From Dinochytrium kinnereticum (lineage: Eukaryota; Chytridiomycota; Chytridiomycetes; Chytridiales; Chytridiaceae), in the NCBI GenBank assembly GCA_027604005.1, contig JADGJT010000017.1, positions 1-64,000 on the forward strand: a stretch of DNA of 64,000 nt, written 5' to 3'. Shown here one piece after another: positions 10,542-19,404 of this stretch. A program made the translations under genes and the position numbers. Positions within the stretch are counted from its first letter, which is position 1; every line of letters starts with the position of its first letter. A model generated the notes under the pieces. It was not told the DNA's origin, did no database searches, and was given only the letters and a program-made list of their open reading frames with translations.

Positions 10542-10617
10542 GTTTCCAACAAATCTTGCAACGTCTGCAAAAAAAAAAAAAAAAAAAAAAAGAGGAGAGG
10601 AGAGAGAGAGAGAAGCC
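10542..10617. promoter_or_regulatory. Compact bidirectional promoter with 23-nt poly(A) tract
   Basis: The whole gap between the TRM112 and SPOUT1-like start codons is 76 nt. It includes an unbroken run of 23 A (10569-10591) followed by a GA repeat up to the plus-strand ATG. Poly(dA:dT) tracts are known to exclude nucleosomes, so a shared open promoter is a reasonable inference. Confidence 0.6.
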
Positions 10618-11917
10618 ATGCTTAAACGAAGAAAGGACGACGACCAAAACCCCGGCAGCCGAAAGCGTGAACGCTCAACGTCTGATCACATCCCAGACCT
10701 CAATCTTTCCTCAAAACCAACCAATCCGAAGATTCAACCTCTAAACCTATGCCCGACTGAAGAGCTCCAACCCCACCACACTCAAACCGTCTCCCTAGCC
10801 ATCACAGCCTCCTTCATAGAACATTTCGAGAAACCCGAACTGAGAACTTACGCAGCTGGTCAGATTGGACGAGCGTTGGCCTTGTTCTGTGTGGATGAGA
10901 TTATTGTTTACCCCGAGGCTCCGGCTGGGTCGGGGAAAACAGTGAAGACGACGGATGGGACGTTTGAGTCGGCTTCAAAGAAAAAGTTGGATGGTGTCAT
11001 GTTTTTGGCGAGGTTATTGCAGTATTTGGAGACACCACCCTATCTTCGGAAAGCTCTGTTCCCCGTGCATCGTGATTTGAAGTTTGCGGGTTTGATTAAC
11101 CCCCTTGAAGGTAATTTGGAAGCAATTCTCTTTTGTCTGCATGCTAAAAACCATCGGTTCTTGACCTTTTTTTTATTCTCAGCTCCTCACCACATGCGGT
11201 TTGAAGATGAGAGTCTGTTTCGCGGTAAGGCCATTATTCACCTCCCAAATCCCCAGCATTAACCACCTAAATTTAGAGGGCCTCACTCTGGAAAAGAAAT
11301 ATAAAGCCGGTAGCCTCGTGGATTGCGGTCTAGCAAGAGAAGTCTACATTGACCAAGCCATCAAACCCAAAGTCCGAGTAACCGTCCAGCTCCACCCCTC
11401 AAATCACGCCCAAGAAAAATACATTAAGGGGACTGTGGTGGGTCCATCCACTCCACGAGAAAAGTATGGAATATACTGGGGATATAAAACAAGAGTCGCC
11501 CCAAGCATCAGTAAAGTAATCTCGGACTGTCCTTACGCTGACGGATATGATTTGACAATTGGTGTGTCGGATCGGGCCGAGGTTACTGTCGGGAATTTAG
11601 AGGAGAAGAAGGAGTTGTTTGCGGGGTATAAGCATTTACTTATTGTCTTGGGTGGAAGTAAGGGGCTCGAATACTCGATTGGTTGTGATGAGGAATTAAA
11701 GGTTGATGAAGATGATGCTCATGAGCTTTTTGATATTTATTTGAACGTGACGGCTGGACAGGTAAGCACTGTTCTTTCTTCCCCTTCCCTTCTTTCTCTT
11801 GTAATAACCTCTAATTTTTTTTTCAAAATTCATGATAAATAGGGAAGCAGGACCATTCGCACTGAGGAAAATGTGATGGTGTCGCTTGCTGCTTTGCACC
11901 CGTTTTACGATCGCTGA
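10618..11917 (+). CDS. SPOUT1: SPOUT1/CENP-32-like RNA methyltransferase
   Basis: Four exons (10618-11110, 11183-11224, 11277-11761, 11843-11917) give 364 residues. After a charged N-terminus, VSLAITASFIEHFEKPELRT, AAGQIGRALALFCVDEIIVY and YLRKALFPVHRDLKFAGLIN are the conserved blocks of the SPOUT1/C9orf114 family (methyltrn_RNA_3). A beta-barrel insert follows with VDCGLAREVYID and YWGYKTRV. The C-terminal knot has HLLIVLGGSKGLEYSI and the closing RTEENVMVSLAALHPFY. The human protein is a SPOUT-fold RNA methyltransferase also found at kinetochores. Its head-to-head pairing with TRM112, another RNA-methylation factor, is suggestive but may be chance. Confidence 0.9.
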
Positions 11918-12006
11918 ATCAAAGCCATTTCTTTTCTGATGTATTTAATGAGGTTTATTTGAGAAATACAACCACTTCTCATATGTTTTTTATTTCTTTT
12001 TGTTTT

Positions 12007-14567
12007 TCATCTGGTATCTTCCCTTATCAAACGCGTGTTCAGATTCACGTATTGACGTATCATATCGAGGTGATTGGTGATCATACTGTCTAGAATTTGA
12101 ACGTTTGGGTTGAGTCGAAGCATCACTATGCAAAGGAACGTTGTGATGCGGGTTTTTTTCATTAGAATTCAGTGATTCTTGAAGGAAGGCAAGGCAAAAA
12201 ACTTACGCGCGAGATTGACTGCTGGGAAGGAGAATGGGTTGGTTTGGTACTCGTCGAAGGCATGCCCTACACGAGGTCTGGATTCCCCACGATACCGTCC
12301 ATCACTTTTGCGACTTTCCAGTGAAGCTATAGAACTCTCCTCAGCATCCACCTCGTCTTCTTCCTCCGTCTTCCCGTCTGTCTCCTTATCCCCATCAACG
12401 TATGTTTCCTTCTCATTTCCTTTCTCCTTTCCCTTCTCCTTTTTCATCTCCTTCCTCTCCGTCCTCTCCGTCCTCTCCTTCTTCTCCTTCTTCTCCTTCT
12501 CCTTCCCCTTCCTCTTCTCCTTCCTCCTCCTCTCCTCCTCCTTTCTCTCCTCCCTCCTCTTGCTCTTCTTCCTCCGTCGCCTCCTGGCCCTCTCTTCTTC
12601 ATCGCTTTCCTCAAAGAGCATCCGATTCATCGTCGACGATCTAATAGGAGACGGTGGTCGACATCCACAAGAATGGTGACCTCGGCAAGGCGTGGGCGGA
12701 CGTGGAGTTGGTTGAACGAAATCATTGGACCAGGCTTGAAAAGGGTGTGGGAGGTACATGGAGGGAGGGTACGGGTATGGGTATGGACTCATGGGGGGAG
12801 GGTAAGGGTAGAAAGATGGGTGAGGCATGGAGTAAGAGGCGGACTGGGGGGGCGGAGGAGGTGGCAGGCGAGCTTGATCGGGAGTTTGGAATTGGTGATG
12901 GGGTGGTTCGGGGGGGTGACGGTTGAGTGGTGTCGTAGCTGAATCGTGACGGGTTTGAGCGACGGGTTCTTTACGGATCGGATTATCGATTATGTCTGTT
13001 TTTGAAACACTATGAGATGTGTTGTCGTTAATGAAAGAGTATTCTTACCATTGTTGCGCGTCTTCTCGGCCAGATTCAAATATCGTTCACTTTTGGTAGA
13101 TAGTGGTGGTCTCGGATGCTTCAGCACTGTATCAACTAAGTCAGATGGTGGCGGCTCATCCTCTTTTATGATGTTTTGGACAGCAGATTGGGTAGTCTCA
13201 ACCTTTTCCAGCAGCGTCTCTGTGGACTCCTTTTCCGTCGTCTTCCCCTCCGCATTAATTAAATCTGAGACGCTAGCCACGCGATGATGGCTGGACAAGC
13301 CCGACATTTCATTCTCGGAGTAAACGCCATCCGTCACCTCCTCCGCGATGGACATCTGCGATATCGACTCAGATACTTCATGGTTGGATAAAGTCATCGC
13401 AGTTGGTTGTCGATTTGCTACTTCAGCAGGGGTGGGCCATCTAAATGGAGACGTTACCGATTTATTTGACGCGATCGAGTCCCCGCTTTTCTTCACGTTC
13501 TCATGCTCATTTGAAACTAGCGTTTTTTCTGGAGAGAAACTTGGAGAGTTTGTTGACTGGCTTACCCCAGCGCGTGGTGTCATTGGGGTTTCATCCAGTG
13601 GTTTCTGAGGAGTTATTGCGACAGTCTTAGGCAGCGCCAAAGTAGCCCTCGCCGACATCTTTCGACCCATGTACTTGTCAAAATCGCTCCCAATGCTACT
13701 ATCAGTGTCCGAGCTGAGTTCCTGGTCAGAGTTTTTTTGCCCTTTTGGAACAGCAAATGTCCTGCTAGGTTGTGGGTTGACGGAAGTAGGTGGCGGTCCG
13801 GAATCGCTAGATCCCGTGTGGCCTACTGTCTTTTGGGAGCGACTTGACGCGGAGAGTGTGTTGGCTGACCCTGTTGACCTTCCTAACGCGGCCTTTTGTT
13901 TTAGCAAAGAAAAGTCCTCAATGTCTGATGACGAGTCGCTCTCGAGGTCGCCAAACTTGGTTGACGTTTTTAAGTTGTTTAAAGATTTTGCTGTGCTCTT
14001 CGGTGGCGTAAACGAAGGCCTCCCTATTTCGCTACTAGGTTTTGGGGAACGGCCCATCCTGTCTGCTGATTGTGATAGATCCTTTCTCTTTGCCTCAGAG
14101 ACTCTCTTTCCTTCCGTCAGTTCCGGATAGGATTTGGATGAATTTCTAACCAAAGGTCTATCCTCTTCTGAGCTGAGCTCATCCGACGGAGGGCTTGCTC
14201 TGGTGGCACCGACGTCAGTCGCTGGGGTTGTTGGCTTGGACTTTAGGTAGCTCGTCCCTTTTCCTGCTTCTGACTTTGCAAGATCCTGAGACTTCCCTGC
14301 TTTCAGATAAGGTGACGGGGATGCCTTTGAACTCGACGCAGAATTGGCAGCAGCTGACCCTAGCTTTCGCCTTGCAAGCGATTCCAAATAGAGCTGCAGC
14401 TCTTCATCGCTGTCATCCTTGTCTCGACCCCCACCCACTTTTGACTTGATCCCGATCTCCTCTCTCTCTGACTTTTGCCTAGGCAGTGGTGATGCCTTTG
14501 CCGGTCCTTTCTGCGAGGGCTTCTCGCCTCGAAGGTAGGCTTGAGCCCTCTCCAGAGCAGAGGACAT
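12007..14567 (-). CDS. C19orf44-like (DUF4614) disordered protein
   Basis: Three exons (13049-14567, 12207-12995, 12007-12125) give 808 residues. Residues 1-500 are Ser/Lys/Glu-rich with repeated acidic SSD/E patches (SDEELQLYLESLARRKL, ESDSSSDIEDFSLL). The middle is Pro/Tyr-rich (YPYPPPMSPYPYPYP), then comes a long Lys/Glu/Arg helix (about 640-700). The last exon, joined at the donor gtaagt near 12206, encodes NPNVQILDSMITNHLDMIRQ and more helix. This resembles the C-terminal helix of human C19orf44 (DUF4614), whose other features (acidic patches, SDSDEE) also fit. Molecular function is unknown. Reading stops at 12990 or 12169 are intron read-through. The gene starts 44 nt from the divergent MerTP-like gene. 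Confidence 0.65.
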
Positions 14568-14611
14568 GTCACAATTGGTGGGAGGTTGTGCTTGTGTCGC
14601 CGAAATTCAAG

Positions 14612-15219
14612 ATGCAAAAGGTCCTATTGCTATCTTTCCTGTCTGCGAATCTTGCATCGAGCTGCTGCGTGATTCAGCTGCTTCTGAATGCCCTTGGATA
14701 TGGATGTGCTGGGTATTTAACGACTGATTTTGGGAAGGATCTGACTTTCAACTATGTAGTTTCAGCATTTTGACGCCGTACTCTGGGCCTTTAACCGCTA
14801 TCAGCGTGATCACATTACTTTCATCCATTGCTCTTCAACCCAGGGCCCACACAGCGGTTATGAAAGTCGCCCTGATAGCAGCCCTCTTGTATTCCCCGGT
14901 GATGGTGTCCTTTTGGAATCAGAGAGGAACGCTTGTCACCAATGAAGTCTCTGAACATAGATGTGCGATTGAGTATGATTTCGGGGTGCAAGGGCTCAAA
15001 TGCGAAGGCTGCGCAGCTAAGCTAAAAGGCGAGCTTATGAGCAACCTTGGACAGCGGCTTGAAGGCTTGGAGATTGAAGTCTTTTTTTCCGAAAAGAAGC
15101 TCAAAGCTCGTGTTGGGTGCAATAACGAACTGAGCTCCTTTGAGAGGGATGTTCGGGAGGTCGCAAGCAGGCTGGATTTTAGCTATCAGCTTGAAACCTT
15201 CTCAATTCGTCAAAAATAG
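14612..15219 (+). CDS. MerT-like membrane segment fused to HMA (MerP-like) domain
   Basis: Exons 14612-14712 and 14766-15219 give 184 residues. Residues 1-35 form a first membrane helix containing ASSCCVIQLLLNALGYGCAG; the CC pair followed by LGxxG is the hallmark of bacterial MerT mercuric transporters. Two more hydrophobic segments follow (AISVITLLSSIALQ and VALIAALLYSPVMVSFW). Then comes a C-terminal ~75-residue ferredoxin-like heavy-metal-associated domain with the CxxC loop GLKCEGCAAKLK. This order matches bacterial MerTP fusions. It may move or sense a thiophilic metal ion; substrate, direction and membrane are unknown. Without the intron the two halves stay in separate frames. It could instead be a eukaryote-wide family convergent with MerT. 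Confidence 0.6.
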
Positions 15220-15304
15220 TTATATCTTATTAAGGGGAATTGACGAGTTGTATGGAGACAGCGCGCTAATGACAAGGAGAGCAAGGGCCAAGAAGAGTCT
15301 CCAT

Positions 15305-17061
15305 CTATTTCTTCGGCATCAGCTCCATAAAAGAAGCCTTATCATCAGCTCCGACCATGCTAAAAGCGCCTTCGGTCGTGGCTTCTGACTTTGCCCCGAC
15401 GGACGAGAAGCTCTTCGCTCTTGTTGTCCTGTCTGGCGTGGGGGTTGTGGGATCGTTCGTCGGATCAAAGTATTTCAGGTTCGTCGAGTAACTCTCGGCA
15501 TCCCCGTGGACGTTTGTCATCTCCACTCCATTCTCCTCTTCGCCCGCCTCATTGCTTCCAGCCGTTTTTGGATCCTTTCGGGTTCTGTCTTTCGCATCAA
15601 GTCGCGCACGCTCGGGAACTTTTACCACGTCTTTGGCCCATTTGATAACTTTCCTGGTTGCGGATGTCTCTGGAGGAGTGCCTGTCACGTTGTTATAGGC
15701 AATAGCATCCTGTGCCTCAAGGAGCTCAATGGTTGTCATGCGCAAAATGGCTATTTTCAAGCAGCCGATGTTAGAAAACAAAGGCAAAAAAAACAACAAC
15801 AAGTCCTCTTACCCAGCTTAAGATGAAAAGCTACCAATGTCCAGACGGACCCGGCCGCTACCGCTGCAACGCATGCATAGAGGAAGATTAAAGATAATAT
15901 GATTTTACTGATAAGTTCACTGGGACCAAACATCCAGACCACTACAACATGGTTAGGCTACGATTTCGTTTATCAAAGCAAAAATTACCAACGGAATCGT
16001 ATGTCGGACGATCTAGGAAGTATCTTGTGGTGACCCATATCGAAAAAATTGCAAATGACGTAGCGAGAATGCTCGCCAAAACAATGGTGGCAACAAATGA
16101 CGAATAGTTGTATCGTCCAATGCAAGTACTCAAGTATGGGCAATGGTGATCAAATCTAGCAACGCATTTGTTGCAGGGCTTTGCAAAAAATCTCGTCAGC
16201 AAAAAGCGTCTTATCACATTACATATATAGCCGTAAAACCATTTACACAAACTAAGAGAATGATTCCTCCACCCACCTTACAGTGCTTCGTGTCGCGGTC
16301 AACACGAACCTGACATATTCCGCAAACGCATGTATCTGTATCTATAACTGGAATGCCAGCAATCTTTACATATTCGACGTTTCTTGGTCGATTCGCCTTA
16401 ATTACATTTTTGTCTTGGGGATCTATTGTCATGGTATAGATGGTAGCAGCAAACTGAAGGCCTGCAAGCCCTCCAGTTAATCCGAATACGAGGATGCGAA
16501 GGAACATCGGATTAATATAGAAGACCAAGAAGCCAAAGAAGCCAACTGCCAGGAATGCCCAAACAGCCCACTGAATGACCATATATCCTTTTGGTTACAC
16601 TGTCAGAGCCACTACAACATTGAGAACAAAAGCATACCATGAACTGGCCTCTGGAAACCATCTCTGCGATACCATGCATTGAAATCACTCGGGCTGAAAG
16701 TCGAGCCAAAGAATTTCTGATGGGAAAGCACACAATACGGCAAATCCATATCCTTCGCCTGCTTAATTCTTGTTCGCCTTGTCGTTTTGCTATGATGTGG
16801 GTGGACATTTTTGCCTTGAGTTCCTTCTTGCGATGCAGCTTGCGAGTTGGAGCCAAAGTCCACAACGGTGGTTGACTCGCCTTGAGATGACAGGGATGGG
16901 GCGGCGGTGTTGGCTGAGTTTGTGAAGGCGGTAGATACTGAGGTTGGGCTCTGACGCCCTGAGGCGGTAGGATTGGAGGCTGCAGGCGCAGATGCTGCTG
17001 AGGAGAACCTGTAGTCCATGCCCCTGTAATCACCGGCAGGTCGATTGCTGTTGGTAGCCAT
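15305..17061 (-). CDS. DHHC-type protein S-acyltransferase
   Basis: Five exons (16638-17061, 16277-16587, 15989-16178, 15813-15941, 15305-15750) give 499 residues. A disordered Ser/Ala-rich N-terminus (~140 aa) precedes two membrane helices (VIQWAVWAFLAVGFFGFLVF and the FGLTGGLAGLQFAATIY region) and a DPQ variant of the DPG motif. The Cys-rich domain reads CGICQVRVDRDTKHCK then CNKCVARFDHHCPYLSTCIG, with the catalytic DHHC intact but PYL where PWV is usual. Two further helices and a TTIE motif (LRMTTIELLEAQ) follow, then a long acidic cytosolic tail. It palmitoylates unknown membrane proteins. An in-frame ATG at 17289 would add 76 residues; I prefer 17061 because the added part looks non-conserved. 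Confidence 0.9.
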
Positions 17062-17682
17062 GTTGGCAAAAGTTTTGATCTCGTGTGACGGATATCTATC
17101 CGTTTCACAGCTTAAGATTGCAGGAGCGGGGTTTGGATGTTGGATGGAGTGAAGGAAACGTAGCAGAAACGGCGTGCCAAAAAGTATCAGCTGCGTTTGC
17201 ATCAGTCTTGCAGCAAGTGCGTTTGAATTGAGCGCTTGCAAAATGCATGGCGCGCTGGTTTGTGGCATTCCTGTCACATATTGCTCCATTACGTTTCAGT
17301 AGCTAGCCAATTCATTCCTCGAATTGCTCATTCATCCAGTAGATGCCTATGGTTTGGACATATGTGTTCATAGTTTGGAATGCAGTTTTCAGGGTATTGT
17401 TTATTTTCATGTGCATCACTTTACCAATGAGTTGCTGTAGTAATTGCGTGAAATAAACAAGGCTCATTGGCATTTCGCCGCTTGGGCTTCCTGATAACGT
17501 TTGAGAGCTTTGAGAGCCATGATGGAAGAGGAAAAAAAAAAGAAAGGAAAAAAAAAAAAAAAGAGGGTGGCCAGAGATGCAAACCCTCCGCCCCTATAAC
17601 CCCCCGTACCCCCCCCCCCCGCAGGAAAAAAAAAAAAAAAGAAATTAACAACAAATAAGGAATTTAAATCTGTACATGCACT
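17062..17682. promoter_or_regulatory. Divergent promoter with homopolymer runs (DHHC / TFIIS)
   Basis: The gap between two divergent starts holds interrupted poly(A) runs (about 17526-17562), a poly(C) run (about 17608-17621) directly followed by another poly(A) run (about 17626-17640). An open minus frame (17062-17289) could extend the DHHC N-terminus. No other gene is seen. Confidence 0.45.
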
Positions 17683-18983
17683 ATGTCGTTAGCGGACTCT
17701 CAGATCGTTGAGCACGTCCAAGCTATAGAGAAGTCGATAAAGGATGGGGATGTCAAGGCAAGTCACTGGATGCATGGCCTGAATGGTGCCACGAAGCGTA
17801 AGATCGAAGGCTGATGATCTTGCATTTTGGCCTGCTTAGTCCATTCAAGCTTGATGCCAATTGCTGATTCATGTTCCATTTAGCTCGTTATTACAATCCT
17901 TGAACATTTTGAATCATGGAAACCCACAGCGGAATCTCTTAAGGTATTTTGAAGGGTCCCGAGTTCCAGGACTCATAGTTATCTAGAAAACAAACCTTGG
18001 GATCTGCTTGAATAATTTGAAGAAACATGCTAAAAGCAATGAAGACATAAGGAATACTGCTAAACGGCTAATAACAAAATGGAAGGAGGATCTGATGAAG
18101 TCAGATGCAAAGAAACCGCAGCCGGACAAGAGGCAATTTCCCGCAAAGGTCTCAATCGAACGGAAAGACTCTGGATCACCCGCACCATCAACGCCGACTC
18201 CAAACACTCCAAGCTTTAGAGAAAGAAGTTACAAACTGGACAAAGTTGTTCCAAAGTTAATTGGAGACAAGGTCCGAGACAAAACCATTGAATTGTTATA
18301 TGCGGCTATTGGTTTTGGGTCTGACGATGGTACTATTCTCTACGTTTCCAATTCACCACTTAATTTTGTTTCTTGTCTCATATTAATGGTCCATATGCCT
18401 CCAGCTTCATCAGAAATCATGACGAAAGCTGGTCAAGTGGAGGCTGCTTTATTCCGTGAGTATAATGGCGTATCAGATAAATACAAGAGCCAATTTCGCA
18501 CCCTACTTGCAAATCTGAAGGATAAGGAAAACCCAAAGCTCAGAGAAAACTTGCTAAGCGGAGCGTTGTTGGCTGAAGATATCGTAACAATGGGACCGGA
18601 GGATATGATGTCGGACGAATTAAAAAAGGCTGCAGAAGAGGCTAGGAGGAAAAATATGATGGATTCCATGACTGCACCGCCTCAAGAGGCTGAGACGGAT
18701 GCGTTCAAGTGCGGCAAGTGCGGCAAAAGGAAATGCACATATTATCAAAAACAAACGCGGAGTGCTGATGAGCCTATGGTATTTGCTTTATGTTTTAGTA
18801 TATCTAACGCATCTTTAGACAACATTTGTGGTAAGTCACTGATTGACATATATACTGGTGATTGAAGCTCTTTACGATCATGGCTTGCTATTACGTTCAT
18901 TTAGACGTAAGCTATATTTATTGCAACTTTTTCTGACTGCCTTCAGATGTGTCAACTGCGGTAACAAATGGAAGTTCTGCTGA
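17683..18983 (+). CDS. TFIIS (DST1/TCEA): Transcription elongation factor TFIIS
   Basis: Rescues backtracked RNA polymerase II by stimulating transcript cleavage. Exons 17683-17757, 17884-17943, 17987-18329, 18405-18778, 18819-18830, 18905-18906 and 18947-18983 give 300 residues. Domain I (LW/TFIIN) spans 1-75 (GICLNNLKKHAKSNEDIRNT, AKRLITKWKEDL). Domain II lies around 120-220 (DKVRDKTIELLYAAI, KYKSQFRTLLANLKDKENPK). The C-terminal zinc ribbon has CGKCGKRKCTYYQKQTRSAD with the acidic D-E tip, then TTFVTCVNCGNKWKFC. The first intron starts with GC (AAG|GCAAGT). Restoring the ribbon needs a 2-nt exon between two introns. The start ATG is the first after an AT-rich leader. Confidence 0.93.
18905..18906 (+). 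other. Putative 2-nt microexon in TFIIS
   Basis: The bases AC sit between tttag and gtaagc, perfect acceptor and donor contexts. Exon 18819-18830 ends in GTG in phase 0 and the last exon reads in frame only with two added bases. GTG-AC-A then gives V-T followed by CVNCG, the spacing universal in TFIIS ribbons. Inferred from sequence alone. Confidence 0.6.
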
Positions 18984-19119
18984 TGAGCTGGTCCGAAGCC
19001 GTATCAAAATTACAAGGTAATATCTAACCGAACGTTCAGTCATATTAATGGTCAAATCTTTCTTTTCAGATTATTTCTTGGTCCGCTATTATTTTAATAC
19101 ATGTACATTTTTTGATATC

Positions 19120-19281
19120 TCACATTGGATTTCTTTGTGGTGTCGACACTATGCTATCGTCTATTATGGAGCGTTTTTGAATTGGGTTCTGTTTATAGGC
19201 TTCTCTTGCACGCTGAGGCCCAGATATAGAAAACAAGCCAACAGTAATCGCACCAGCAAGCAGCACTGCTATGTATTTCAT
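19120..19281 (-). CDS. Possible small single-pass membrane protein
   Basis: A 53-residue frame with one N-terminal hydrophobic helix (YIAVLLAGAITVGLFSI) followed by a polar, basic tail (QRAREAYKQNPIQKRSIIDD). This is the layout of small mitochondrial inner-membrane or assembly proteins, but I do not recognise a family. It lies on the strand opposite to, and between, TFIIS and DNA-PKcs. It may be chance, since the interval is only about 420 nt and should also contain the DNA-PKcs promoter. Confidence 0.3.
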   Translation of the reverse strand: MKYIAVLLAGAITVGLFSISGPQRAREAYKQNPIQKRSIIDDSIVSTPQRNPM

Positions 19282-19404
19282 GACAGCGAGTATGCGAAGC
19301 AAGTTCCGTCCTCCATCTATCTATGTATCTGTGGTTTCGGTCTTGGGTTCATCATGGTTGCATGCCAAAATTAAATTGTCTTTGCCAATACATATTAATA
19401 AAAT

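Noticed and set aside
12179..12679. Ser/Phe-rich plus frames of 80-166 residues
   Set aside because: They are antisense to the Lys/Glu repeat of the DUF4614-like gene.
12179..14567. Reading the minus strand as two genes (12169-12828 and 12990-14567)
   Set aside because: A consensus 53-nt intron joins them in frame, and a further intron leads to the conserved C-terminal helix.
17062..17289. N-terminal extension of the DHHC protein from an ATG at 17289
   Set aside because: The extra 76 residues look non-conserved and the internal ATG suits a typical disordered N-terminus; kept as an alternative only.
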